DNA of 64,000 nt, taken from NCBI RefSeq assembly GCF_020497125.1, contig NC_059074.1, forward strand, positions 195,353,415 to 195,417,414. Direction: 5' to 3'. Positions 34,041 to 46,611 of this stretch are shown in pieces. Within the stretch, counting starts at the first letter, position 1. Each line of letters starts with the position of its first letter. The notes below the pieces were generated by a model that saw only the letters and a program-made list of their open reading frames with translations, did no database searches and had not been told where the DNA came from. This DNA comes from Mauremys mutica. Taxonomy: Eukaryota; Chordata; Testudines; Geoemydidae. The translations under genes and the position numbers were made by a program.

Positions 34041-34809
34041 GGGCATGACTAAGGGCATGACTAGATGTAGAGCATTGGGATTTAAACCAGCCCTTGGAGA
34101 CAGCAGCAGGGAAAGCACTGCTGTGTGTTTACTTTGTTAGCTGCAAGCACAGCAGCATGGCCTCTTTGGCAGCTCTTGCAAGGCCACAAAGAGCAGTGCA
34201 TTGTGGTAGCTATCTCAGTGTGCACATGGCTGCAGTGTGCTTTTAAAATGGGGTGGGCGGGGGGCAGTGTGACAGGGAGTGTGTTGTGTGTATGTGGGGG
34301 GAGAGACAGCGTGTTTTGGGGGGCAGAGAGTGTGTCAGCATGCTGTCTTGTAAGTTCAGACAGCAGCAGGGGGAAACCCCGACACCAGCCCCCCTACACA
34401 CACGCATATACACCTACCTCTGCAGCAGCAGCATTCCACAGTCATGGCTTGCTTTGTCCCAGAGCAGATAAGCACGCCAGCTGTCAGAAATGAAGCTTTG
34501 AAAGGGGATATCCGCATGCCTGCAGCCGAGGTCAAAACAATGACCAGACTGGCCACTTGACTTCAAGAGATTATAGGATGTTCCTGAAGGCCAATCACAG
34601 CACAGTAATGCAATACATTGTCCACACTGACACCCGGGCGTTTCAGCCAGGGCGCAGCAAGCTCTATGCTTCTGATGGAGGTGGATTACCAGGAGCACTC
34701 CGGCTGCAGAATCCAAGTGCTCTAAGTGCCTTGTCAGTGGGGACACCTCAGGAGTTAGGGTGCCCGGGGCTGATTTAATGCGCTCTAACTTGAAAGTGTA
34801 GCCAAGGCC
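34041..34809. mobile_element. Harbinger-type non-autonomous element, about 770 bp
   Basis: The right end (reverse complement) GGCCTTGGCTACACTTTC faces the left end GGGCATGACTA, and TAA flanks both sides (34038-34040 and 34810-34812). The left end repeats its first 12 bases in tandem. The interior does not encode a transposase. Confidence 0.6.
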
Positions 34810-35964
34810 TAAGAGGATGTGGGTCTTTGTGCCCCCTCCACCAGTGGCTGGTCCACATAACACATTTGAGTCTGCTACTGCTTCCAGCCAGACGACTTAG
34901 GGCCAGATTTTTCAAATGTACTTCGATGCCTAAAGATGCAGGCTTTCAAAAGAGCCTCGGTGCCTAACTCCCATTGAATTCTCCATTAAATGACCCAAGT
35001 GTGGTGAATAAAGGGCAGTGGGCAGGAACACAGTGCCAGTTACCATATCTCTATGCATTGTAATCAAGGGGACATTCATAGAATTTGTCCAAGGCTTAAT
35101 TTCCAAGTGTACATAATCAGCTGGGGGCAATTGTGGTCTTGCACCCACAATTAGCTGAGCCAGCAACTGGAGCTCTTTAAATCAAGGTACTGTATATTAT
35201 GCCCACAACTCCCTATTAAATTCATCATTAAAGAATTTCACTGGGGCTAACGTGCCATCTGAAAACTAAAATGTATTTCCGGTCCTACACTGAAACTAAG
35301 GTGAGGCAGGTTAGTCAGAACTGATTAAATAGTCAGGAATGGTAGCTTTGAGAGTGAGGAAAACAAAATGCCACTCAAATACAGAATTGGTTCAATATGT
35401 GTTCAGTCCTCTCTTGGAGACCAATATCCTGCACTTGCAAGGAGAGAAACTTAGTCAAGTGGTTTTTTTCCCCGTCTTTAACTTTTACGATCCCATATTT
35501 CATTCCTATCTGAAACTCACCTACGGGGAAAGTGGAAGCTACCAGACAGGAAGAGGGGAGGCTCTTCTTTTGTTTCTGGAAATTTGGGGAAAGGCTGCCA
35601 TCTGCAGTAAATTGTGGTTGTTGCTGGGGATAAAATAAGCAACATCACATCGTCAGCGTAAAACACATGTACACTGAGCCCCATCTACTTTAGTCTCCAA
35701 AATTTCAGGCTTAAAAATCAAGAAGTCCCATTCTCAGAACAAATCATAGGAGAAGGGAGAGGAAATGGTCATTGTTTATTTTGTTAAACATCAACAATAT
35801 GCTCAACACACAACTCGAGACAGCCCTTGCCCTGAGGAGATTGTAGTCAGAGAAAGAAACACCATCACCACTCCCTGTCTCCCGGTTTCTGACTTAACTT
35901 AATCTTGGTATCTGTGGTGCCTACTCTGTTGATGGAGGCCACAGAGCTGAACAGTCACAATCAC

Positions 35965-36195
35965 TAATGTATTTATCCTCACAACACCCCTGTGAGATAG
36001 GGACATGCTATTATCTGCCTTGCCCAGATGGGGAACTGAGTAAGGCAAGTTCCCCATCTGCCTTACTCAGTTCAGAGAAGCTAAGTGACTTGTGCAAGGT
36101 CACACAAGTAGCCTGTCACAGAGCAGGGAATTAAACCCAGATCTCTCAAGTCTCTGGATAACATCATAACCAATGGACCAACCTTCCTCTCTTAA
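35965..36195 (-). repeat. MIR-like SINE with internal rearrangement
   Basis: The phrase aagtgacttgtgcaaggtca (36083) belongs to MIR-like SINEs. At 36026-36072 the agatggggaa and ctgagtaaggc blocks are each present a second time as reverse complements. Confidence 0.6.
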
Positions 36196-37249
36196 GACAT
36201 TGCTGTTTTTTTCTGTTATCACTCTCATCTCGCCCCCAGGTCTATCCCATTGGAACAGAGAGGGTATGGTGGACAGGGGCCTTGCAAAGGTAAGGCTAAG
36301 AATAGCTTGAATAAGGAAAAGGTGGGGGTCATGGAAGATTGTTCCAAGAAGAAGGGTTAGCAATGGAAAAAAGTTCAAAGAAAGGAGTGTGAGAAAGAGA
36401 GGTGGCTGGCACTACTGGCACAGCAACGGAGGTGAGAGGGGCATGTGATGAGAAACAAGGCCTGAGATGTAGGCAGAACAGAACTGTGGAGGGCCTGAAG
36501 GCTAGCACGAGAGATCTACATTTACTGTTCTAAGCAGCAAGATCTTGAGTGGAGTGGGGAAGGAGTGATATGTGGTTATAAGGGAGGCCAGGAAGAAGGT
36601 TTCAATAACCAAGGGCAGGAAGTGACCAAGATTTGGATAAGGGCTTAAAGCCCAGGATGGGGCACACCTCCCTCTTTGCTGCTAGAAGCGAGAGAGCGGC
36701 TCCCACCTCCTTTCCCTGGGCTGGCTAAGCAGCAGCTCCTCTCCTGGTTCAATCTCCTTTAACGCTGGTCTAGGCAAGTGCTTTTAGCTATGAGCGAAGA
36801 AAGGAAGACGTGGCAGGGCTTGTTAATAGTCTAGATTCCCCCCCCCTTCTGGTGGCATCATGTGGGGCAGGAACTCGCATCGCCTCCTGGGGCAGGGCAG
36901 AATCCTCCATAAACAGGGACTTCCACTGGCTGCAGCCAGAGTAGCTGTAGCGCAGGAAGCCGGCTTTAAAAGGCCACACAACCATCTCTGCTGATGGCAG
37001 CAGGGGTGAGAGACCAGAGAATTCTGACATCAGGAGGCCCCTGCTCATGTTGTAGTGTGAAACTCTTGCTGTGGAGTTGGCAGGGTGACAGAAGGGCATG
37101 TGAGGTCAGCGGTGGCAGAGAAGGTTGGCTGAGGCACCTGGATTTCTTGGGGAAATTAATAAACAAACCCATCCTCACAAAAAGGAAGGAAAAGATGCAC
37201 CTAAGAGGGCTTGTACTTTGTAACATGCCGCTTGGATGTTTTCTGTTGC

Positions 37250-37345
37250 GGTTTGCTTATCTTGGCTGTTTGGACTGTAAGCTCTTTGAGGCAGGGACTT
37301 TGTGCATCTCTCTGGCATGCGGCACCTAATAACTGGGCTCCTATT
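37250..37345 (+). repeat. L2-like LINE 3' end fragment
   Basis: ggactgtaagctctttgagg then cagggactttgtgcatctct is the conserved L2/CR1-clade 3' terminal motif. Confidence 0.55.
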
Positions 37346-38694
37346 AGAATCAGGGCATTTAGATGTTATTTTAATGCATTGGCAGGAAGAGTGAGAGTCC
37401 GAGATACCTCCAGGAGGTTAGGAGTCAGAATGATGGGGAAGATGATGGAAAAAGCAATGGAAAAAGATTGAAGTGGAAAGGGTCTGGGAGGAAAAATAAG
37501 GAGCTTGATTTTTGTCCTTGTTTTGCTTCAGCGAGTGCCAAGCCATCCAGAATTGTCAGTTGGAGACAGGGTCAGATATGTGGGACTGGACAGAAGGAGC
37601 CAAACCAATGGTAGAGAAGTAGATTTTTTTTTTGAGTCATCAGTATAAAGATAATGATTGAATCCATGCTAATGGTTATGTTCACCCGGGGGTACGGTGT
37701 GGGTGTGATGACGACAAAGGAGAAAACCCTGATGGATGCTGACAGAGATAGAGCGAGGAAACGCCATGAGAGACATTGAAAGAGCAGTAGGAGAAATAGG
37801 AGAAGGGAACCTACATCACAAAAGGATATGGTACTATTTATAACTAACAAAGCCAGAGGGTCCTGCTGGTGCAACTGAATCCATGTTTAGAGGTTGGAGC
37901 AGATTCATAGCTGGGCTTCATATTCAGCACTCTTTCACAGCTAGAAATCTATTTCCTTACTGCAGAATTCCCAGTCAAAGTCTTCGTCAGCTTCCTACAT
38001 TGCTACTGAATTCAACAAAGTATACCGTAGCACCATTTGTTTGCATGTTTGACACTCGGAACTGACCATTTTCTGTTCTATTTCTCCCAAAGTACCCTAC
38101 TAGAATCCTGCTTTTTGTAATGACTAGGCTTGGGGGTGAATGAATTCAGATATTGCCCTGTGCAGAGCAAAACCTGGCAAAAACAGCTCGTTCCATGAGG
38201 ACCAGTGATCATGATGACTCACGTATTAAATTGCTCCACTTCATCAGACTAAGTAGTTATCCAGTCAAATGTATTCACTTTAAATACAAAACCAAACTTT
38301 CGTTATTCTATGAAACCAGGTAGAAGACAGTGCAAGGAAACCTTTTAGTATACAGAACACAATATATCTGTACCATGTCAAATATGCTGAGGATTGAATT
38401 ACCTGCCAAAAGAAATAAAAAATGAAACCTAGTTCAACTTCAGACATGGAGGACTAAGTGCTACTTAACATGCTAGTGACTTGGCATCCTGTTTTTCAGG
38501 GGAGATCCTGATTTTATGGAGACATCTTGACTGACTGTTAAAACCCATGTTTGTCCAAGATTCATAACAATCAGCCTAACATGCCCTATCCAATGATTCC
38601 CACCTCAAATCCCACTTTATTATCCTTCCCCACATTAAAGGCAAACTCAGGGCTCAATAATCTCTGTAAAGGGTCACAAAACAGTGCCTCATTG

Positions 38695-39485
38695 ATCTTC
38701 CATTTTTCAGAATAGGGACATAGGAATTGCCATTCTGGGGCAGACCAGTGGTCCATCTAGTCCAAGGTCCTGTCTCTGAATGTTGGCAGAACCAGATGCT
38801 GCCGTATTCCACATTAGGCAGCGGTGGGATAATCTACCCGCCCCTATATTAATCCTCATCCTGATCTCTAACAATTAGGGATTGGATTACTCCTTAAAGG
38901 ACAAGCTTTAATATCCCTTCCAAAATGTTTATTGTCATTAATTATGACAACTCTGAATACGCTGGATATCTATATAAATATCCAATCCTTTTTTGAATTT
39001 TGTTAATATTTTTTTGACCTCAATAACTTCCTGTGTCAGTAACTTCCACAGTTTAATTACACATTGTGTGGGAAAGTGTTTCCTTTTATCAGTATTGGAC
39101 TCCCTACTTTGTAGTTCCATTAAATGTCCCTTTGTGCTGGTGTTATGAGAGAAGGGGCTTCTGTTCTCCCTATCTCCCTTCTCTAGGCCATTCGTTGTTT
39201 GGTATAGCTTTATTATGGCCCATCTGACTCGTTTCCTCTCTAAGGTGAACAGTCTTTTTTCTTTTTTTCAATCTCTCGTCATATGACAGTTTTCCAAGCC
39301 CTTGATCATTCTTGTTGCCCTTTTCTGAACCTCCTCCAGTTCCGCACTGTCCTTTTTTTGAGATGGATAGACCAGTACTGCATACAGTATTGCACATCAT
39401 TGATTTATATAAAGGCATTATATTTTCAGTGTTATTCTCCATCCCATTCCTTATGGATCTTAGCATCTTGTTGACTTGTTAGATT
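38695..39485 (-). mobile_element. CR1 LINE, 3' part, inverted
   Basis: On the minus strand this reads from the conserved ORF2 end (tatgcagtactggtctatcc, aggttcagaaaagggcaaca) to the 3' terminus ggactagatggaccactggt. The frame is broken. It belongs to the same subfamily as the short end at 27540-27625. Confidence 0.85.
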
Positions 39486-40864
39486 GCAGCTGCCTATTGA
39501 AAGGAGTTCTTTATTGAACTGTCTACAATCACTTTTTCTTGGGTTGATTCAATTAGGTGTGGAGTAGTTTAATTTTTTTTCTTCCAGTGCATAATATTTT
39601 GCACAGTAAACAGAACCCTTCCCAACAATCAAACCCTCCTATTTTTACTCATCCACTTCCACATTAGTCTACTAATTCTGCCATCAAGCTATTAACATAA
39701 CAGAGGAAGGAAATTTATCTACTGCGTTATCAGGTAGACAGGAATTGAAATAACATGCAGATTATTGTAGGTTACATCCTGCAATATTTCAAGATACTGT
39801 TTTATTTTCTTTATAGATTACGTGCCTTTTTTTCTTCACTATTATGTATACTGTGAAGGCCTAAAAGCTTTTTCTTCTCTTCTGTTTACTTACTACATTA
39901 GCAAATTCATTCTTCTCTTTCCTGTTTTTTCCTGGAAGACTCTACAGAGGCTGAGAAACTGGCAGGTTTATGATGTCAAAGCTATCATGCAAGCAAAACT
40001 GGATGATAGGAATGACTTTTATTCAAGCAGTTTAAAATTCCTTGTTTTTCTTGTTTTGTGTGAACACCAATTTAACTCAACAGCCCTACTAAGTAGTGGG
40101 AGAAATGCGGTTTCTATTAAATATTTAACATCCTACCGCTGCATTTGAGGGATGAAGAAGCGGATGATCTATGTCATAAACCTCCAGTAAGTCTTCCAGT
40201 AAAACCAGGAAACATCAGACATGGCTATTTCTAAAGTAAAAAATAAAATAGGGGTGGGAGCTTTACCGCTCTCGCCCCTCCACCCCCACCCCCCAACGCA
40301 ATAACTTTCAGGGCTTCTTAAGAAGCAAAAGCCAAAATAAACAAAAAGGCATGAACCATTTCTTTGGTTTTCTTGGGTACGTCGTCTTTAACCAAAATGC
40401 AAACCATTTTACTACTGAAATTCAACTACCTCTGGATGAATACCGCATGCAATTGAAAATGGATGAGGAGGTTAGATTGGCAGACCGTGACTACCCAGTT
40501 TGGAATTTTGGCTACGACACTAGGTTGCCAAAAGTGCCCTGGGATCTATAATAATCAGAAGTAGTAGGGACCTCTGTTTTATATTTGATCCAAAAGTTAG
40601 CATGACGTGTTGAAGACAGCAACTTAAAAACTTGACATCTCCTAAGACTTGAAGCAGCTGCTTTGTGTGTCCCATTGGGACACTGGGAATCTCTCTCTTT
40701 GTACTGTACAAAGATCATCTTTGCCTCTTTGTGGTGATGCTCCGGCTACAGAGCACCAACACAGATGCTGCTGTCGTGGCCTATCCTTGAGCTCCCTCCC
40801 GCCATATATTTGACTAGTAGATTTGTGCAGTTGTGGATCAGCTTGCTTGTGGTTCCCCTGGCCA
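39486..40864. other. Intergenic, with one odd short open frame
   Basis: Mostly AT-rich, unassigned sequence. The 66-codon frame at 40351-40551 is listed separately. Confidence 0.5.
40351..40551 (+). pseudogene. 66-codon open frame, possible retrocopy relic
   Basis: The frame from ATG at 40351 to TAA encodes a balanced, protein-like sequence (TEIQLPLDEYRMQLKMDEEV, then DRDYPVWNFGYDTRLPKVPW). I do not recognise it with confidence. The spacing of DYPxWxF and PK is faintly like the C-terminal part of mitochondrial ribosomal protein mL54, which is a weak resemblance from memory. There is no nearby promoter, splice partner or poly(A) tract to confirm a gene. Confidence 0.18.
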
Positions 40865-41218
40865 CATAGATGCTGACTCCGTGGGTGCTCTGGGGCTGGC
40901 GCACCCCTGGGGAAAAATTGGTGGGTGCTTAGCACCCACTGGCAGCTCCCCACTCAGCTCACCTCCACCTCCGCCTCCTCCCCTGAGCGCGCCGCATGCC
41001 TGCTTTTTCCCCCTAGCTCCCAGGACTTGTGCCGCAAAACAGCTGTTTTGCGCGACTGGGAGGGAGGGGGGAGAAGTGGGAAAGTGGTGTGCTCGGGGAA
41101 GAGGCAGAGATTTGGGGAAGGGGTTGGAATGGGAGCGGGGAAAGGGTGGAGTCGGGGCAGGGCCAGGGGCGGGGAGGGTGCGAGCACCCACTGGCACTGG
41201 GGAAAGTTGGCATGTATG
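40865..41218. mobile_element. Non-autonomous hAT element, 354 bp
   Basis: Ends CATAGATGCTGACTCC and (reverse complement) CATACATGCCAACTTTC are flanked by the exact duplication cctggcca (40857-40864 and 41219-41226). The interior is GC-rich with partly palindromic arms around aaacagctgtttt at 41037. Confidence 0.9.
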
Positions 41219-41287
41219 CCTGGCCACCCATAAAATCTCCCTCTGCACTGCCATGGAACAATACTCTGAGGCAGGCAGGGGCTGTTG

Positions 41288-41413
41288 CAAAGGTGAGTGC
41301 TGAGGATGCTGCAGCACCCTCTGGCTTGAAGTGGTTTCCATCATATCCAGTGTTTACAGTTTGGTTCAATGGCTCTCAGCACCCCCACTGTACAAATTGT
41401 TCCTGCACCCCTG
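41288..41413. mobile_element. Small hAT-like MITE, 126 bp
   Basis: Flanked by ggctgttg (41280-41287) and ggctgctg (41414-41421), 7/8. The right end (reverse complement) CAGGGGTGCAGGAACAA is clear; the left end CAAAGGTGAGTGC is a weaker match. Confidence 0.55.
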
Positions 41414-42139
41414 GGCTGCTGAAACCTCTCCATGGCTTGCCCATGCCCAGAAGCCGCCCTCCTCATGATATGAAACCACAGTGGTTCTGTTGTGTCTAGG
41501 GACTTCTGCATTTTGAGTGGGAGAAGGGCAGATTCTATCCAGGAGAAATAACAACTCTTAGCACTTTATAACACGGAAGCACTGTACAGAGCAGACAACA
41601 TGGAGTCACACTCTCCAGCTGAGCAGGACTCTTGGAAGTCTGTGTCTTGGATGCCAGGATAACTATAGCATTACAATCAGTAGAACTACTGAAACAGAAA
41701 GCCAAACGGATCTAAACTGCAAGCATTGTGGTCCAAGAAATAGACAAACAGTTTATGAAATGAACTATAGTTTATTGACTTCAGTTTCCATGCCAACCGT
41801 TTGCTGCTAAAGAATGTATTCATATCATTTTTATCTCCAGTGAAGAACTATTGCTACTGTCAAAATTATCACCAGGTTGCAAATACAACAACCAATTGAT
41901 GAAAACCGCCAATCGATGCACCCAGGAGAACTCTGATGCTGACAAGAACAGCATCCTCTGCAAAGCTGCTAGCGGGCATTCCTTCGATAATCACAGTCTG
42001 TGGAGAAGGAAAATATTTTTGTTTGGATGGGATTAGTTACTGCTGCAGCGATGCTTACTCAAATAATTAACAGAAAAGTAGATAAATTACATACAATCAA
42101 TCCCTGCTCTGAAAATACAGTGTGATTATGAGGCAGTAT

Positions 42140-42669
42140 CAGGGCCGGTGCAAGGATATTTCGCGCCCTAGGCGAAACTTCCACCTTGCGCCCTCCCCCG
42201 TCCCCAAGCCCCAGCCCTGAGCCCCTCCTCCCCCCCCGTGGCAGCTCCCCACCCTCCGCCCTGAGGCACCCCCCCACATGCCCCAGGTCACCTCTGCTCC
42301 GCCTCCTCCCCGAGCACGCCATCGCTGCTTCACTTCTCACGCCTCCCAGGCTTGCGGTGCCAATCAGCTTAGGCGCCGCAAGCCTGGGAGGCGGGAGAAG
42401 TGAAGGAGCCAGGGCATGCTCGGGGAGGAGGAGGTGGGGCAGGGGTGAGCTGGGACAGGGAGTTCCCCTGTGTGCCACCACCCCCACTTACTTGCTGCAG
42501 GTGGCCCTCCCCGCACTCCCCTGCCCCAGCTCCCTCCGCCTAAATGCCGGCGGCGACCGGGGCAGCTGAAGATCCAGCCGCTGTGGTTGTTGCCGAAGAA
42601 AATGCCACCCCCCAAATCCCAGCACCCTAGGCGACCGCCTAGGTCACCTAAATGGTTGCACCGGCCCTG
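42140..42669. mobile_element. Non-autonomous hAT element, 530 bp, with palindromic core
   Basis: Ends CAGGGCCGGTGCAAGG and (reverse complement) CAGGGCCGGTGCAACC are flanked by the exact duplication ggcagtat (42132-42139 and 42670-42677). The centre is a hairpin (arms near 42328-42361 and 42372-42405, extending outward). Open frames here are by-products of GC content. Confidence 0.94.
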
Positions 42670-42677
42670 GGCAGTAT

Positions 42678-44237
42678 ACATACCTGCATGTGCATCCTTC
42701 ACCCCAGCCGAGCATTGCTTTGGGAAGTGCTCAATGCAAGAAGTCATGATGGAGATCAGCTACGGACTGGTCACATAATGAACTGGCTAGTGAATTTTGG
42801 GAAGCACTATAGAGCTGAGTGGCAGGCAGTGCAGTAGTGCAGTCTACAAATAATATTTAAACATTTGTTTAGTTTTTATATTTTACTGAGAGGTTGTTTT
42901 GCAGCTACTGTGAAAATGTGATGTACCGTTAAGCCAGCTAATTAAAAGATAATGTCAATGGAACACAACGTAGTCAGAGAATAATGGTTATTCGTTCATT
43001 ATTTCCTTCTGTGTAGAAAATAGCAGTATTACCACTGAAAGCACTAGCTAAAAGGTTACATGAGGATGTGCCTATCCCATACACCTTTGGCTGGTGACCA
43101 TGGATCTGACAGTATTTTTTGTTGAAGGAAACCTAATAGAAACAAAGAAGCCACAATACCGACCCTATTCAGTACTCCTCCTGTGTAAAGTTAACCTTAG
43201 AGACCAGATCCCGCCCTATATAAATGTGACTTTGTGCTGCTGGACTGGTGCAGTCACACGTAAAAGCTTTCCTAAATGGGCAGTTGAGAATTCCCCTGGA
43301 GTGGGAGAATCTCCAGCTGGCATCAAGCTGGCATAGCCTCCTGTCCTCACTTTTGCATAACTGGTGGGCAAGGGCAGGCAGTATCCGCAGTATGCCATGC
43401 CCCAGCCATCCAAGCTTGCAGACGCTTTACAGGCCAGCACAAATTGGAGCAGGGGACTGGTTCAGCCTCTAGCTAGTCCCTGAAGCAGGAGATGCAAAAA
43501 GGTGGTGTGTGCCCAGATCTTCAAAGGAATTTAGGCTCCTAACTCCCATTGAAATCAATAGGAATTAGGTGCTTACATACCGTTTGAGAATCTGGGCTGT
43601 AGAACTTAGAGGATAACAACGAAAACAAAACAGCAACAGATGTAGCAAGCAAGCAAGCACGGAGCGTGGGTCCTTATCCCACCCACTTCATTTCTGATTT
43701 CAGGGTCTAGCTTAGTCTCAGCTACAAATGCTGCCAGCTGACAAATCTTTTGAATTTCGTCACACCGAGTGTTCCAACTCTGAAAATTTCAGTAACCATC
43801 CCACCATTTTAAAGCACCATACAACACAATCTGCAATCTTCATTACGTCCAGGGACTTCCAGTCCAACTTTTCATTTGCATGACAATATAGCTCAGCCAC
43901 AAGGTGTTGTCAGGAGGACTCCTTTTGCATTTCAAAGGCAAATGTTCACTGGGTAATAGGCAGAGTAGTTTTGACTAGGAAAAGAAGTTATATTTTGAAT
44001 AATAATATTGCCCAATCCTCAATTAAAGACTCACTTAAAATCTGTTGTTGTTTTCAACGGGACCGTTCATGTGAGTAAGTTATGAACATGCTTAAGTGTT
44101 TGTGCAGTCAGGACCTAATTGTGTCAGTCAGTGATAATGAGTTATAAACTTCTACACTGTATCCAGTTATACCAAAGATCTCTTCTCTTGTTGTAACTAT
44201 CACTCTGAAGATTAAAAGACAGAGTCTATCTTAATTA
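42678..44237. other. Intergenic
   Basis: No gene seen. About 43510-43605 is an old dispersed repeat (ttaggctcctaactcccatt). The rest is unassigned. Confidence 0.5.
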
Positions 44238-44570
44238 GGGCACGTCTACCCTGGCAGAGTTACAGCGCCGTTCAGAGAATGCGGAAGGGAAATCGCTGTT
44301 GTGTGTTCACACTAGCATGTTCACACTTGCGGCACTTGCAGTGGTATTCGGAGCAGTACACTCTGGGCAGCTATCCCACAGAGCACCTCTTTCTCTTCTG
44401 CGGCTAAGACTTGTGGGAAGGCGGAGGGGGTTGTGGGGCATCCTGAGTCCTGTCCCAATGACCTGTGATGCATTGCTTCACATCCCAGAAATCCTTGTGC
44501 TTCCGTCCGCATTTGGTACCATCTTTCAACAGTTTGTGTACTGTGTGCACTGGCTCTTCGGGCTGCAGGA

Positions 44571-45268
44571 ATGGATCCTGAACTGTTGACTAACACGTCA
44601 CGAGTGGCAGTGGAGTTATTCCTGAAACTACAGAGGCAAGAGGAGTTCGACATTGATCTCACCACTCATAGTAGTTATCACACGAGATTGCTTGTGGCAT
44701 TCATGGAGGTGTTCACCACAGAGGAATGCCATCTGGGCTCGGGAAACAAGCATTGAGTGGTGGGATCACATCGTCATGCACGTCTGGGATCACAAGCAGT
44801 GGCTGCAGAACTTTTGGATGAGGAATGCCACATTCATGGGACTGTGTGATGAGCAACACAAGGACACGAGAATGAGAGCTGCTCTGTCACTGGAGAAGCG
44901 CGTGGTGATTGCACTGTGGAAGCTGGTTACTCCAGACTGCTACCGATCGGTCGCTAACCAGTTCAGAGTGGGAAAGTCGACCACTGGACTCGTGTTGTCG
45001 GAAGTGTGCAGGGCCATTAATTGTATCCTGCTCCAAAAGACTGTGACTGTGGGCAACGTGCATGACATTGTGGATGGCTTTGCACAAATGGGCTTCCCTA
45101 ACTCCGGAGAGGCGATAGATGGCATGTATATTCCAATTCTGGCATCAGACCACCTAGCCACCAAGTACATTAATCGCAAGTGGTATTTATCAGTGGTTCT
45201 CCAGGCGCTTGTGGATCACCAGGGGCATTTCACAGACATTAACGCAGGCTGGTCCGGAAAGGTGCATG
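44571..45268 (+). pseudogene. PIF/Harbinger DDE nuclease, N-terminal two thirds, truncated
   Basis: The frame begins MDPELLTNTSRVAVELFLKL at 44571. A frameshift near 44740 moves it to the frame that continues EWWDHIVMHVWDHKQWLQNF, RMRAALSLEKRVVIALWKLV and VGNVHDIVDGFAQMGFPNSG. The first catalytic Asp is kept in EAIDGMYIPILASDHLATKY. HFTDINAGWSGKVH follows, then the sequence leaves the nuclease at 45269 where the GC-rich element starts. The C-terminal third, with the catalytic Glu, is not found on the far side of the insertion, so it was lost as well as interrupted. Confidence 0.85.
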
Positions 45269-45269
45269 C

Positions 45270-45815
45270 TCCGGTGGAAAAAGGTAGGCTGATTGGGTAA
45301 GCAGCCACAGCTGGGGCCCCGCCCAATCAGGCCACAGCCTGGCCCTATAAAAAGACGGTGAGCCAGGAGCTGGGCAGTCTCTCTCCAGCCTTGGAGGGAG
45401 AAGGACCTAGCTGCCTCGAAATAGGGTACCTGAAGCAGAGCAGGGCTGGGGAAAGGCAAGAGGAGCTCCAGCCTGGCAACTCCCCAGGCTGCAGGCCTTG
45501 TTAAAGCCCAAGGCAGGTACTGGGGCTAAAGAGGTGTAGTCCGGGGATAGGAAGAAGCAGCTGGTCCAACCCTGTTGCTAGTGCCATTATAGACTGAAGT
45601 TTGCCCCAGTGAGAGGGGGCTAGATGATGACTGGCAGTAGCCACTGAGGCAAGGTGGGTATACGGGATTGGGGGTTCCCCTGCGGTGAGCAGAACCCCAG
45701 GGTGAGGGGCACTGAGGCAGGTGAGACACCGGCTACCAGGAGGCGCTCTGAGTCCTGGACAAGCTCGTTCCCAAATGACCAGCAGGAGGTGCCGCGCCGG
45801 TGAGTTCTCACTTTG
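45270..45815 (+). repeat. GC-rich TATA-containing element, copy 2
   Basis: Begins at about ccggtggaaaaaggtaggct, has a TATA box-like tataaaaa at 45346-45353, and ends accagcaggaggtgccgcgc then cggtgagt (45778-45805). It interrupts the nuclease gene, so it is mobile or was mobile. Its class is unsettled; an LTR-type unit is one option. Confidence 0.5.
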
Positions 45816-45941
45816 CTACACGGGGTTTAACATAATTGTCTGTTGCTTTGCAGTGCTCTTTTTGCTTTCAATTAATAGAATAAAGATTGCTTTCAAACCA
45901 ACGCAATTCTTTTATTAAAAGATAAAAACCAGAGGAGAGAG

Positions 45942-46517
45942 TCAAACAAAAAAGAAAACCCTCAGGAGGGAGGGGGATGCGGCTTGCCTGTGTGCAGCAA
46001 TGGTGTCCTCCTCCCTCCCCCCCCCCCCCGTGACGTCACAGTGGCACGGGAAAGTTACCGTTAATAGGACAAGAAACAAAGCAGCTCTGCCAAAGAACCT
46101 GCGGCAGCGGATTGCCCAGTATCTCCATGAGAGTTTCCTGGAGATCTCTGAGGGAGATTCCTGAGAAGTGAAGGAGTCAATCAACAGCAAAGAGTCCAAC
46201 TCTTTGTTCAACTGGCAGCTCGTGGGCGCAGCACCGAAGTGGCGGTTTGCCTCCCGTGCCTTGTGGTAGGCGTTCCGCAGCTCTTTCACTTTGACCCTGC
46301 ACTGCAGTGTGTCCCGGTCATGGCCCCTGTCTGTCATGTATCGTGAAATCTGTCCATAGGTGTCATAGTTCCTATGGCTGGAGCACAGCTGGGGCTGAAT
46401 AGCCTCCTCCCCCAAATGCCGATGAGGTCCAGTAGCTCGGCATTGCTCCAAGCGGCGGATCACCTGGTGCATGGAGCATGCATAGTCACTTGGAAATATG
46501 CACTGAGACCACTGCAC
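45942..46517 (-). pseudogene. Harbinger Myb/SANT-like DNA-binding protein gene, broken
   Basis: The minus-strand frame encodes the Myb/SANT-like region: EEAIQPQLCSSHRNYDTYGQ, then SRYMTDRGHDRDTLQCRVKV and KELRNAYHKAREANR. It is the same domain as at 12200-12340 on + in the first Harbinger. The N-terminal part with the TAELL tryptophan segment is not recognisable. The C-terminal acidic and helical parts are missing or degraded after about 46200. It once partnered the nuclease at 44571-45268 and is inactive. Confidence 0.75.
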
Positions 46518-46611
46518 GCATTACTGAGCAAACAGGAAGGGGACTTTCAAAATTCCCAAGGAATTTAAGGGGTGGGGCTCACCTGAGGGCAGGGCAGTAG
46601 AATTAAAACCG

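Larger units (their letters stand above)
34810..38694. other. Intergenic with several old repeats
   Basis: About 34905-34985 holds an old dispersed repeat (gccagatttttcaaatgtac). A MIR-like and an L2-like fragment are listed separately. About 36440-36640 and 37380-37870 resemble an old unclassified dispersed repeat. No gene seen. Confidence 0.45.

Noticed and set aside
40833..41499. Frames of 156-168 codons on both strands
   Set aside because: GC-rich non-autonomous element with exact duplication; frames run across its ends.
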